In this document: positions 1-6,770 of the stretch, in pieces
Layout: each line of letters begins with the position of its first letter
Position numbering within the stretch: the stretch's first letter is position 1
Assembly: GCA_900545875.1 (NCBI GenBank)
Contig: URAQ01000091.1
Span: forward strand, 1-6,872
Length of the DNA stretch: 6,872 nt
Source of the DNA: an uncultured Collinsella sp.
GTDB taxonomy: Bacteria > Actinomycetota > Coriobacteriia > Coriobacteriales > Coriobacteriaceae
Direction of reading: 5' to 3'
Notes under the pieces: model-generated
Databases searched by the model: none
Seen by the model: only the letters and a program-made list of their open reading frames with translations
Told to the model about the DNA's origin: nothing
Translations under genes and position numbers: made by a program

Positions 1-1256
1 AAATGGTCGACGACACGGGCGCCACGGCACAGGTCCGCGGCGAGAGCCTGGGCGGCGGCAAGATGCGCATCAGCCGCATTAACGGCGTCGGCGTCGACAT
101 CTCAGGCATGTATTCCACGCTCTTCGTGGCGCACAAGGACGTCCCCGGCGTGCTCGCCGCGCTCACCAACCTGCTCGCCTACGCCCACGTAAACATCGCC
201 TTCTGCCGCACCTACCGCACCGAAGTGGGCGGCCAGGCCTACTCCGTCTTTGAGACCGACGGCGCGCCCGACGACACCGTCGTCCCCATGCTGCGCAAGC
301 TCGACAATGTCGATTACGCGACCTTTATCGAGCTCCCCGGTTCTGCCTCGTCGCTCTCTCCCGGCGTCTCGGCCAAGGAAATCTTCGACGACGGCGAGCA
401 GCTGCTCGATGCGTGCGAGGAAATGGGGCTCAGCATCGGCGCCGTCATGGCCGTTCGTGAGGCGCGTCTGACCGGCGAGGCCCACGCCGTCGCCGCCATG
501 CGCCGCGTACTCGACGTCATGCGCGAAGAGACCACAGCCCCCATTTCCAATCCACAGCGCTCGCTCGGCGGCCTCATCGGCGGCGAGGCAAAGCTTGTCG
601 ATGCCACCAGCCGAAACGATCTGAGCATAAGCCTGATGGGCGCCGTCCAGACCGACGCCGTGGCCCGCGCGATGGCCGTGCTCGAACGCTCCGCCACCAT
701 GGGCGTGATCGTCGCCGCCCCCACGGCAGGCTCCGCGGGTGTTGTGCCCGGCTGCGTGCTGGCACTCGCCGATCGCCTGCAGCTCGACGACGAGCAGGTC
801 ATGGATGCCCTCTACTGCGCCGCCGCAATCGGCCTCAACCTCACCACAAGCGCCTGCGTTGCCGGCGCCGAGGGCGGCTGTCAGGCCGAGGTCGGAAGCG
901 CCGCCGCCATGGCAGCCGCCGCGCTGGTGCAGATGCTCGGCGGCACGCCCGAGCAGGCGCTCGATGCCAGCTCCATCGCACTGAGTAACCTGCTGGGCCT
1001 CGTTTGTGACCCCGTAGGCGGCCTCGTGGAGGTGCCCTGCCAAAACCGCAACGCCATCGGCGTGGCAGCGGCCTTTAGCTCGGCACAACTCGCCCTCGCC
1101 GGCATTAAGAGTCTGGTGCCGTTTGACCAAATGGCACACGTCATGCTCTCGGTGGGCCACGCGTTGCCGGCCACGCTGCGCGAGACGGCAAAGGGCGGCA
1201 TCGCGCAGGCTCCGGCCGCACTTTCGGCCTGTGCAAAATGCGGTGTGTGCGGATAA
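1..1256 (+). CDS. sdaA: L-serine dehydratase (L-serine ammonia-lyase), single-chain iron-sulfur type, 5'-truncated by the window
   Basis: This enzyme deaminates L-serine to pyruvate and ammonia in the cytoplasm using an oxygen-sensitive [4Fe-4S] cluster instead of PLP. At least 417 residues are visible, counted here from the ATG at position 3. That ATG is not the real start, because the protein already opens inside the end of the beta domain (GESLGGGKMRISRINGVGVD, residues 13-32). An ACT domain follows at about 37-110 (LFVAHKDVPGVLAALTNLLA), then the alpha catalytic domain from about 122. Probable cluster ligands are C293 (GCQAEVG), C335 and C346 (C-x10-C in CDPVGGLVEVPC). Their spacing of 42 and 11 is the spacing I recall for the Legionella enzyme. 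In two-subunit enzymes, beta plus ACT and alpha are separate chains; here they are fused. The protein ends in CAKCGVCG. A C-terminal cysteine is known to reach into the active site in this family, but three so close together is unusual. Function is secure; only the upstream end is missing. Confidence 0.95.
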   Translation, partial: MVDDTGATAQVRGESLGGGKMRISRINGVGVDISGMYSTLFVAHKDVPGVLAALTNLLAYAHVNIAFCRTYRTEVGGQAYSVFETDGAPDDTVVPMLRKLDNVDYATFIELPGSASSLSPGVSAKEIFDDGEQLLDACEEMGLSIGAVMAVREARLTGEAHAVAAMRRVLDVMREETTAPISNPQRSLGGLIGGEAKLVDATSRNDLSISLMGAVQTDAVARAMAVLERSATMGVIVAAPTAGSAGVVPGCVLALADRLQLDDEQVMDALYCAAAIGLNLTTSACVAGAEGGCQAEVGSAAAMAAAALVQMLGGTPEQALDASSIALSNLLGLVCDPVGGLVEVPCQNRNAIGVAAAFSSAQLALAGIKSLVPFDQMAHVMLSVGHALPATLRETAKGGIAQAPAALSACAKCGVCG

Positions 1257-1274
1257 CGGCAAAGAATGACTCAA

Positions 1275-1301
1275 AGGTGGGACAAATGTCCCACCTCTTT
1301 T
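1275..1301 (+). terminator. Probable intrinsic terminator after the serine dehydratase
   Basis: AGGTGGGACA (1275-1284) and TGTCCCACCT (1287-1296) are perfect inverse complements, giving a 9-10 bp G+C-rich stem with a 2-4 base loop. It is followed by CTTTT and lies 18 bases past the dehydratase stop codon. The T run is short, so termination may be incomplete. Because the palindrome is perfect, a protein-binding site is a weaker alternative. Confidence 0.7.
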
Positions 1302-1319
1302 GAATGCCACCGTTTCCGT

Positions 1320-1348
1320 ACCACAAACAGTAGGGCAATCGCTATAAT
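1320..1348 (+). promoter_or_regulatory. Candidate promoter for the L,D-transpeptidase gene
   Basis: A consensus -10 hexamer TATAAT lies at 1343-1348. With a 17-base spacer the -35 would be ACCACA (1320-1325), which matches TTGACA at only its last three positions. No extended TGn is present. The implied transcript start near 1355 would give a leader of about 50 bases. The location between a terminator and a gene supports the call; the weak -35 limits it. Confidence 0.5.
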
Positions 1349-1389
1349 GCAAGCCCAGTAAAAACACGATGAACCGCAAGGCGAAAATC

Positions 1390-1395
1390 GAAGGA
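1390..1395 (+). promoter_or_regulatory. Shine-Dalgarno site that selects the 1406 start of the transpeptidase
   Basis: GAAGGA ends one base before the ATG at 1397, too close to be used for that codon. It lies 10 bases before the in-frame ATG at 1406, an acceptable if slightly long spacing. The start at 1406 is therefore preferred, removing three residues (MHT). Confidence 0.65.
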
Positions 1396-1405
1396 TATGC
1401 ATACG

Positions 1406-3139
1406 ATGTCGCAAAACGATCGAACTCAACTGATTCCCGATCCGCAGCAGCCGAGCAGGCACACCGGCGGCGTTCAGTCGCCGCGTCCTATCGCGCCGAG
1501 CCACGGTCAGCAGCGTGGTGCGGCAAACGCTTCCCAACGCCCGAACCAACAGCGACAGCAGCGTCAACAACGTCAGCAGCACCAGGCAAACGGTAATGCG
1601 CCCAAGCACCCCCCCACGCACGCTCGAGGCGATCGCGGCCCCGCGCGCAAGTCCGCCGGCAACAATAAGTCGGGCAAAAAGACGACGCTCTTTGTCGTCC
1701 TGGGTCTAATCGTCATTGTCTATATCGTAGGCGTCGTAGCATTTTCGCAGGTAGCCTACCCCAACACCACCATCGCCGGCGTCGACGTCTCGTTCTCCAA
1801 CGCTTCGTCTGCCGCCACCAAGGTCAACTCGGCATGGAAGCACTATAAGCTCACCGTGACAGGCGATGACTTTAGCTGGACCTATCAGCCCGAGTCCGAT
1901 GAGCCCATTGTCGACGGCGAAGCTGCCGCAAAAGAGATTATCAGCCACAACGAAGCCTTTGTATGGCCGGTCCGCCTTGTGGAATCCTTAAGCGGCAAGA
2001 CCAAAACAACCGCTACCTCCAACGAAGTCGATCTTGATCAAGACGTCGACCTGTCCATGCTCTCCGACACCTTTGACCAAAAGCAGTTTGAGAAGGATCT
2101 GGGCGCCGCCATCGACGAGTTTAACGAGGGCCGTTCGGGCACGTTCGAGGCAAATAGCTCCTATGACGAGCAGGCCGGCAAGTTTACCGTCGAGAAGGCG
2201 CGCTCCAACGAAAAACTCAACCGCGAGCATGTCATTAAATATGCCGAGCTCGAGCTTGCCTCGCTGGCCGAGACCGTTGATCTTTCCAAGCTCGGCAACG
2301 ATGCCTATGAGCCGCTCAATGGAACGCTGACCGATGATCAGATTCAGGCCGCATGCGATGCCGCCAACAACTTCCTGGGCGTCAACGTGACCCTCAAGCT
2401 CAACGGCGAGGATGCCGGCAAGGTTGATGGCAGCTCCGTCTTACAGTGGATCAGCTTTGCCGATCCGGCCAGCCCCACGCTCGATACGTCGCAGATCAGC
2501 AGCTGGGCAGCCGAGCTCGCCAACGGCTTTAATACCGTGGGCTCCACTCGCTGGTGGACGCGCGCCGATGGCAAGCAGTGCGCCGTCGAAGGCGGTGACT
2601 TTGGTTGGTCCATCGACAGCAGCTCGCTCGCCAAGCAGGTCGAGGACGCCATTAACAACAAGCAGACCGGAGAAATCGAGATCAAGTACTCCCAGAAGGC
2701 CGACACCTTTACCGCAAAGGGAGAGCCCGACTGGAAGGCGTATATCGACGTCGACTTGTCCGAACAGCACGCGCGCTACTATGACGAGAGCGGAAATATC
2801 GTTTGGGAGGCCAACTTTATCTCGGGCAAGCCGGGCGAGGACGCCACCCCCGAAGGCGTGTGGCAGATCAACAGCAACGACGGCGGCAGTACCCTGATCG
2901 GAGCCAAGGACCCCGAGACCGGTAAGCCCAAATACGAAAGCCCGGTGAGCTACTGGATGCCGTTCGAGGGCAATATGATCGGCTTCCACGATGCCACCTG
3001 GCAAAACGACAAGAGCTTCGATAACGCCGAGTCGTACAAGTGGTGCGGCAGCCACGGTTGCATCAACCTGCGCCTGGCAGACGCCAAGGCACTTCACGAC
3101 TGCATCAAAGTCGGCCTGTGCGTGGTTGTCCACTCGTAG
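1406..3139 (+). CDS. Membrane-anchored L,D-transpeptidase (YkuD catalytic domain with PG_binding_4-type repeats)
   Basis: A 577-residue cell-wall enzyme, numbered from the ATG at 1406. L,D-transpeptidases cut the L-Lys/DAP-D-Ala bond of a tetrapeptide stem and make 3-3 cross-links, or attach proteins to peptidoglycan. The N-terminus is a cytoplasmic tail of about 90 residues, rich in Gln, Arg, Asn and Pro, with a QQR repeat at 48-56. One membrane helix follows at about 93-114 after a basic KSGKK stretch, with no cleavage site evident, so the bulk is outside. Residues from about 118 (YPNTTIAGVDVSFSNAS) resemble the PG_binding_4 domain seen before YkuD in Enterococcus Ldtfm; a second such unit is likely at about 305-430. 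The YkuD domain spans about 443-577 with H528 (GFHDA) and the catalytic motif S549-H550-G551-C552 followed by INLR, so C552 should be the nucleophile. All key residues are present and the enzyme should be active. It has its own promoter-like sequence and is separated from the neighbours by 132 bp or more. Ldtfm is shorter, about 470 residues; the cytoplasmic tail accounts for much of the difference. Confidence 0.92.
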   Translation: MSQNDRTQLIPDPQQPSRHTGGVQSPRPIAPSHGQQRGAANASQRPNQQRQQRQQRQQHQANGNAPKHPPTHARGDRGPARKSAGNNKSGKKTTLFVVLGLIVIVYIVGVVAFSQVAYPNTTIAGVDVSFSNASSAATKVNSAWKHYKLTVTGDDFSWTYQPESDEPIVDGEAAAKEIISHNEAFVWPVRLVESLSGKTKTTATSNEVDLDQDVDLSMLSDTFDQKQFEKDLGAAIDEFNEGRSGTFEANSSYDEQAGKFTVEKARSNEKLNREHVIKYAELELASLAETVDLSKLGNDAYEPLNGTLTDDQIQAACDAANNFLGVNVTLKLNGEDAGKVDGSSVLQWISFADPASPTLDTSQISSWAAELANGFNTVGSTRWWTRADGKQCAVEGGDFGWSIDSSSLAKQVEDAINNKQTGEIEIKYSQKADTFTAKGEPDWKAYIDVDLSEQHARYYDESGNIVWEANFISGKPGEDATPEGVWQINSNDGGSTLIGAKDPETGKPKYESPVSYWMPFEGNMIGFHDATWQNDKSFDNAESYKWCGSHGCINLRLADAKALHDCIKVGLCVVVHS

Positions 3140-3208
3140 TGCAACGCGCGCATTCCTACAACGTGGAACCGCTGCGACCAATCTAACAGTTCCGAAAGAA
3201 ACCGTCCT

Positions 3209-3236
3209 ATGCGCCCGCCCCAACCGGTGGGCGCAT
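3209..3236 (+). promoter_or_regulatory. G+C-rich hairpin/palindrome just before the efflux operon
   Basis: ATGCGCCCGCC (3209-3219) pairs with GGTGGGCGCAT (3226-3236) as an 11-bp stem with one G-T pair and a 6-base loop (CCAACC). The right arm ends on the first T of a TATAAT at 3236-3241. The bases after the stem are A+T-rich but have no clean T run. It could be an operator, a weak terminator for the transpeptidase transcript, or leader structure. The structure is seen directly; its role is inferred. Confidence 0.55.
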
Positions 3237-3241
3237 ATAAT
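3236..3241 (+). promoter_or_regulatory. Candidate -10 element of the efflux operon
   Basis: A perfect TATAAT lies 30 bases upstream of the adaptor start, predicting a leader of about 24 bases. A -35 at normal spacing would fall inside the hairpin (GCCCGC at 3213-3218) and does not resemble TTGACA. If this is a promoter, it probably needs an activator or another sigma factor. Confidence 0.35.
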
Positions 3242-3260
3242 TATCGAGGTTCTTTCTATA

Positions 3261-3266
3261 AAGGAG
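3261..3266 (+). promoter_or_regulatory. Shine-Dalgarno site that selects the 3272 start of the adaptor
   Basis: AAGGAG lies five bases before ATG 3272. The earlier in-frame ATG at 3209 sits in the hairpin arm and has no comparable site in front of it, so 3272 is chosen. Confidence 0.85.
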
Positions 3267-3271
3267 ACGCT

Positions 3272-4705
3272 ATGCCGAATGTCCCCACCATCACCCCGGG
3301 CGCGGATGATACCGAGCGCACGCCCGAAGATGCCACCGAAACGATTCCTCTGATTACAAACGCGCACACCGACAAGCAGAGCGGACGCACGAACGATACG
3401 GTCGAGATTTCCGATGAAGAGGCATATGCCAAGCTCAAGGCAAAACGCGCCGAACGTCGACGCAAAAAGCTGATTCGACGCGGTATTGCCGCCGGCGTCG
3501 TAGGTGCCATCGCGCTCATTGCCATTGTCGCTACCCTGGTTCTCAATGCGCAGCCACAGGGAGCTAGCGGGCCTGTGACCGACATGGTGACCGAGGGCAC
3601 GTTTACCACAACGGTCGAGGCGAAAGGCCAGCTCAAACCCATTTCGTCCTCAGTGGTCTCCCCTTCTGTCGACGGCACGGTCGATTCGATCAACGTGCAG
3701 GCAGGCCAATCCGTCAGCGAGGGCGACGTGCTTATGACCATTAAAAACGACGAGCTCGATCGCAACGTTGCCGAGGCGCAGCGTGCAGTTGCAGCCGCCC
3801 AGGAAGACCTCGCCAACGCGCAGAAAGCCGCCGCTGTCGCGCAGGCCACCCCAACGACGGACGTCGATGGAGCTTCCGCAGCGGCTGGCGTCTCTGACGC
3901 ATCAGCGGACACGAACGCCGTATCGGCCGCGCAGCGCAGCCTCGCTTCGGCCCAGGCAAACCTAGACCAGGCGAACGCCAAGGCCGCCAGTCGCACGGTC
4001 ACGGCCCCGAGCTCGGGTAGCATCGTGGAGCTTAACGCCAAGGTGGGCGCCACGGTAACAGGCGGCATGATCATGGGCGAAAGCGATACGAGCGGCGGCA
4101 AGCAGTGCATGCAGATCGCCGACCTATCCAAGATGAAGGTGACCGTGCAGGTGGGCGAAAAGGACATCGCCAAGATCGCCGTTGGGCAGAGCGCCAACGT
4201 CACGTATCCCGCGTTTCCCGATATCGTGAGCCAGGGAACCGTCACGGCTATCGCGTCGGTGGCAAACTCCGACGCCGCCAACGGCGGCGGCAGCGTGACC
4301 TTTAACGTCGACATCCTCATCGAGGCGCCCGACGCGCGCCTGAAGCCGGGCATGACGGCCGAGGTCTCGGTGGTGACCGAGCAGCTCGACGACGTGGTGA
4401 TGGTGCCGACGATGGCGCTCATGACCGAAGACGGCGAACACTATTACGTCAACGTGGCAACCGATGACGAGGGCAAGCAAACCCGCCGCGTCAAGGTGAC
4501 CGTCGTGACGCAAAACGACAACGAAGCCGTAGTCGGCAAGACACAGGTCAAGCGCGACGACCAGGGCAACGAGATCAACCCCAACGTGCCGGTTACCAAG
4601 CTGTGCGATGGTGACGCCCTCGTCATGGACACCGGAGCGGACGCAACGGCTGACGGCGGCTACGGCGCGGATTCGGGCAGTATGTCTGCATATGAGGACA
4701 TGTAA
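3272..4705 (+). CDS. MacA/HlyD-family efflux adaptor (membrane-fusion protein)
   Basis: A 477-residue adaptor that would link the ABC permease to substrate outside the membrane. In order: an acidic, Thr-rich cytoplasmic tail (1-55); a very basic stretch (about 56-70, RAERRRKKLIRR); a membrane helix at about 71-92; the first half of a biotinyl-lipoyl-like domain (about 125-158, VDGTVDSINVQAGQSVSEGD); a helical hairpin (about 159-240) with heptad Ala/Gln/Glu repeats; the second lipoyl half (about 241-272, TVTAPSSGSIVELNAKVGA); a beta-barrel (about 285-370, ending near LKPGMTAEVSV); and a membrane-proximal domain to about 450. The tail is Gly/Asp/Ser-rich. The helical hairpin is interrupted by a roughly 28-residue Ala/Ser/Thr/Asp linker (192-219) and has no TolC-tip motif that I can recognise, fitting a cell without an outer membrane. 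The stop codon overlaps the next start (TAATG), so it is translated with the ATPase. The substrate is unknown. Confidence 0.9.
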   Translation: MPNVPTITPGADDTERTPEDATETIPLITNAHTDKQSGRTNDTVEISDEEAYAKLKAKRAERRRKKLIRRGIAAGVVGAIALIAIVATLVLNAQPQGASGPVTDMVTEGTFTTTVEAKGQLKPISSSVVSPSVDGTVDSINVQAGQSVSEGDVLMTIKNDELDRNVAEAQRAVAAAQEDLANAQKAAAVAQATPTTDVDGASAAAGVSDASADTNAVSAAQRSLASAQANLDQANAKAASRTVTAPSSGSIVELNAKVGATVTGGMIMGESDTSGGKQCMQIADLSKMKVTVQVGEKDIAKIAVGQSANVTYPAFPDIVSQGTVTAIASVANSDAANGGGSVTFNVDILIEAPDARLKPGMTAEVSVVTEQLDDVVMVPTMALMTEDGEHYYVNVATDDEGKQTRRVKVTVVTQNDNEAVVGKTQVKRDDQGNEINPNVPVTKLCDGDALVMDTGADATADGGYGADSGSMSAYEDM

Positions 4706-5478
4706 TGCGTCCCTTTATCGACATCCGCAACGTGCACCGCATCTTTGAGAGCGAGGCAGGTTGCGCCCACATCCTGCACAACGTGAGCCTGGCGGTAAAT
4801 CCCGGCGAATTCGTCGCTATCACTGGCCCCTCGGGTTCGGGCAAATCAACGCTCATGAACATCCTGGGCTGCCTGGATAAGCCGACGGCGGGCGACTATT
4901 ACCTGCAAGGGGTCAACGTGGCCGAGCTCGATGATGACGAGCTCACCGAAGTTCGCGCCCTGAGCATTGGCTTTGTCTTTCAGAGCTTCAACCTGCTGCC
5001 GCGCCTGTCGGTTATCGAAAACGTCATGCTGCCGCTGGCCTACACCAATGTGCCCCGTAGCCAGCGCGAACTGCGCGCCGTGCACGCGCTGCAGGCTGTC
5101 ACGCTGCCCGTTGACCACTGGGACCACCGCATATCCGAGCTCTCGGGCGGCCAGATGCAGCGTGTCGCCATCGCACGCGCCCTCGTCAATGACCCGCCCA
5201 TCATTCTGGCCGACGAGCCGACGGGAAACCTTGACTCCGCCACCGGAGCGCTTGTGATGGAGACCTTCCATAGACTTCAGGAGCGCGGCAAAACCATCGT
5301 GCTTATCACACACGACCCCGGCATCGCCGCTGAGGCCGACCGTGCCGTGACCATCCGCGACGGTCGCATTCACGACGGCGCGTATATTCCACATGCACCG
5401 CGGACCCTACGCAGCGCTGTAGATAACCTGCCCATGATTTCCGCCTCCGCCAACCCGCCGAAAGGAGTGGTGGCATGA
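4705..5478 (+). CDS. ABC transporter ATPase, MacB/LolD type
   Basis: A 257-residue cytoplasmic nucleotide-binding subunit powering the permease encoded next. All motifs are intact: Walker [10 protein letters not shown] (41-49), Q-loop at Q93 ([17 protein letters not shown]), signature LSGGQ (146-150) followed by [10 protein letters not shown], Walker B IILADE (166-171) with catalytic E171, D-loop GNLDS, and switch His H203 (ITHDP). The Q-loop and signature contexts are those of the MacB/LolD/FtsE group rather than importers. About 30 residues follow the usual end of the domain (from RIHDG, about 221) and look like a disordered tail. GAGGA at 4694-4698 is six bases before the start, and the start overlaps the adaptor's stop by one base. 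The 3' end overlaps the permease start by four bases (ATGA). In E. coli MacB the ATPase and permease are one chain; here they are separate. Confidence 0.95.
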   Translation: MRPFIDIRNVHRIFESEAGCAHILHNVSLAVNPGEFVAITGPSGSGKSTLMNILGCLDKPTAGDYYLQGVNVAELDDDELTEVRALSIGFVFQSFNLLPRLSVIENVMLPLAYTNVPRSQRELRAVHALQAVTLPVDHWDHRISELSGGQMQRVAIARALVNDPPIILADEPTGNLDSATGALVMETFHRLQERGKTIVLITHDPGIAAEADRAVTIRDGRIHDGAYIPHAPRTLRSAVDNLPMISASANPPKGVVA

Positions 5479-6689
5479 GCGCCCGCGATCTCATCCAGGA
5501 AGCCCTTCACTCGCTCGAAGCCAACAAGGGGCGCAGCCTGCTCACCATCCTGGGCATTGTCATCGGCATCGCCTCGGTTATCGCCATGACGTCGCTCATC
5601 GGCGGCATCCAAAACAGCCTGGTCAACAGTCTGGGCCTCAATGCGGCACGCATGGTGCAAATCTATTCGTCGCAAGAACTCACCGAGTCGGACATCGAGA
5701 AGCTTCAAAAACTGGTGCCGCAGATAGAGCAGATTGGCATTGTCGACAGCGCGTACACCGAGTACAAGACCGGCGATAAAAGCTATACCGTCATGGCACA
5801 GGGTGTCGATAGCGACATGCTCGACGCCGTGGGGGCCAGCAAGCTCGTTGCGGGGCGCACCTATTCCCAGGCCGAGTCCCAATCAGGCTCGCGCGTGGCG
5901 CTCATCAGCCGCGGCGGCGCCGATCAGCTTTACGGCAACGAACAGGATGCGCTGGGGAAAACCATCAAGGTGTCCAACGGCGAGGTGCAGATTGTAGGTG
6001 TGATTGATGGCGGCAACGACTCCATGGGCTCGCTCACGCTGTATATGCCGCGCGAAACCATCTCAGGCCTGTTTGGCGACGAAAATCCTTCATTCCCCAG
6101 CGTGACGGCTCTTGCCGCCGAGGGCACAGACATGGACGAGCTTTGTAAGACCATCGAGTCCAAGGTGCGCGCGATGAAGGGCATCGCGGAGGATGATGAG
6201 TACGACAGTGTATCGGCGACCTCCATGAAAAGCGCCATCGATGCACTCAACTCCTTTATGGGCGCGTTCTCGCTCATCATGGGCGCTGTCGCCAGCATCT
6301 CGCTGCTTGTCGGCGGTATCGGCATTATGAATATGATGCTTACCAACGTAACGGAGCGCATCCGCGAGATCGGCATCCGCCGCGCTCTGGGCGCAAGTCG
6401 TCGCGATATCACTGCGCAGTTTTTGGCCGAATCCTCGGCGCTGTGCGTCACCGGCGGACTGCTAGGTGTCCTGATTGGCTATCTGCTGGCCTGGGCTCTT
6501 GCGATGTTTGCCGCAGGATCAGGGGTTCTCGGCGAGCTCGGTGCCAGCGGGCAAATCACACCGAGCTTTTCAATCGCCACGGTACTGCTGGCCTTCGCCG
6601 TCTCCGTCGGCATCGGCGTAATCTTTGGCTTCTATCCCGCTCGCCGCGCGGCAAAGCTCGACCCGGTGGAATGCCTACGCTACCAGTAA
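5475..6689 (+). CDS. ABC transporter permease, MacB/FtsX type
   Basis: A 404-residue membrane subunit with the four-helix MacB layout. Helix 1 is at about 21-43 (SLLTILGIVIGIASVIAMTS). A large extracytoplasmic MacB_PCD-type domain follows at about 45-260. The FtsX domain then has helices at about 263-290, 318-347 and 366-388. The cytoplasmic coupling segment NVTERIREIGIRRALGA (291-307) and the closing FYPARRAAKLDPVECLRYQ are typical of this family. MacB-type permeases do not move substrate through a central channel; they transmit ATP-driven motion to the outside domain (mechanotransmission), working with an adaptor. AAAGGAG at 5461-5467 precedes the start by seven bases, and the ATGA overlap with the ATPase gene indicates translational coupling. 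It should form a homodimer with two ATPases plus the adaptor. The substrate cannot be read from the sequence; antimicrobial peptides, lipopeptides or lipids are the family's usual cargo. Confidence 0.95.
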   Translation: MSARDLIQEALHSLEANKGRSLLTILGIVIGIASVIAMTSLIGGIQNSLVNSLGLNAARMVQIYSSQELTESDIEKLQKLVPQIEQIGIVDSAYTEYKTGDKSYTVMAQGVDSDMLDAVGASKLVAGRTYSQAESQSGSRVALISRGGADQLYGNEQDALGKTIKVSNGEVQIVGVIDGGNDSMGSLTLYMPRETISGLFGDENPSFPSVTALAAEGTDMDELCKTIESKVRAMKGIAEDDEYDSVSATSMKSAIDALNSFMGAFSLIMGAVASISLLVGGIGIMNMMLTNVTERIREIGIRRALGASRRDITAQFLAESSALCVTGGLLGVLIGYLLAWALAMFAAGSGVLGELGASGQITPSFSIATVLLAFAVSVGIGVIFGFYPARRAAKLDPVECLRYQ

Positions 6690-6701
6690 GCCACCACCAA
6701 C

Positions 6702-6770
6702 AAGTTGCGGTGAATTAGGGACTGGATATGCTATTTAGCAGCAAAAACAGACGCTATTTCACCGCAACTT
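6702..6770. repeat. Interrupted palindrome with 17-bp arms after the efflux operon
   Basis: The left arm 6702-6718 (AAGTTGCGGTGAATTAG) and right arm 6754-6770 (CTATTTCACCGCAACTT) are inverse complements at 16 of 17 positions, the outer 13 without error. The 35-base centre holds a second small palindrome, TGCTA-TT-TAGCA (6729-6740). The left arm begins 12 bases after the permease stop. Neither strand has a T run after the structure, so it is not a standard intrinsic terminator. No target-site duplication is evident at the edges. It may be a dispersed palindromic or MITE-like element that also ends or protects the operon transcript. Confidence 0.75.

Noticed and set aside
102..1379. 425-codon open frame on the minus strand across the serine dehydratase
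   Set aside because: Long antisense frames are common opposite G+C-rich genes. The translation is low-complexity (Gly, His, Ala) with no family resemblance, and the plus strand encodes a clear enzyme.
1547..1585. CRISPR or tandem DNA repeat
   Set aside because: The repeat is at protein level with varying codons (CAA/CAG, CGA/CGT), short units and no spacers, inside a coding frame.
1271..1621. Minus-strand frame with a Leu-rich, membrane-like segment near 1560-1600
   Set aside because: The Leu run is the complement of the CAG/CAA repeat in the transpeptidase tail, and the frame covers the terminator and promoter of the real gene.
3209..3271. Upstream in-frame ATG that would lengthen the adaptor by 21 residues
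   Set aside because: It lies in the hairpin arm, lacks a ribosome site and would place the start before the candidate -10; ATG 3272 has AAGGAG at ideal spacing.
2441..3367. 308-codon minus-strand frame across the transpeptidase gene
   Set aside because: It is a shadow of a gene with an intact catalytic motif, and it crosses the intergenic region and the next gene's start without a ribosome site I can support.
3256..4422. 388-codon minus-strand frame opposite the adaptor
   Set aside because: Ser/Thr/Ala-rich translation without recognisable motifs, fully explained as the complement of the adaptor's codons.
6702..6770. Reading the palindrome as a plain rho-independent terminator
   Set aside because: The bases after the arms (ATTGAAGG on plus, GTTGGTGG on minus) contain no T run, and the 35-base loop is long for a terminator.
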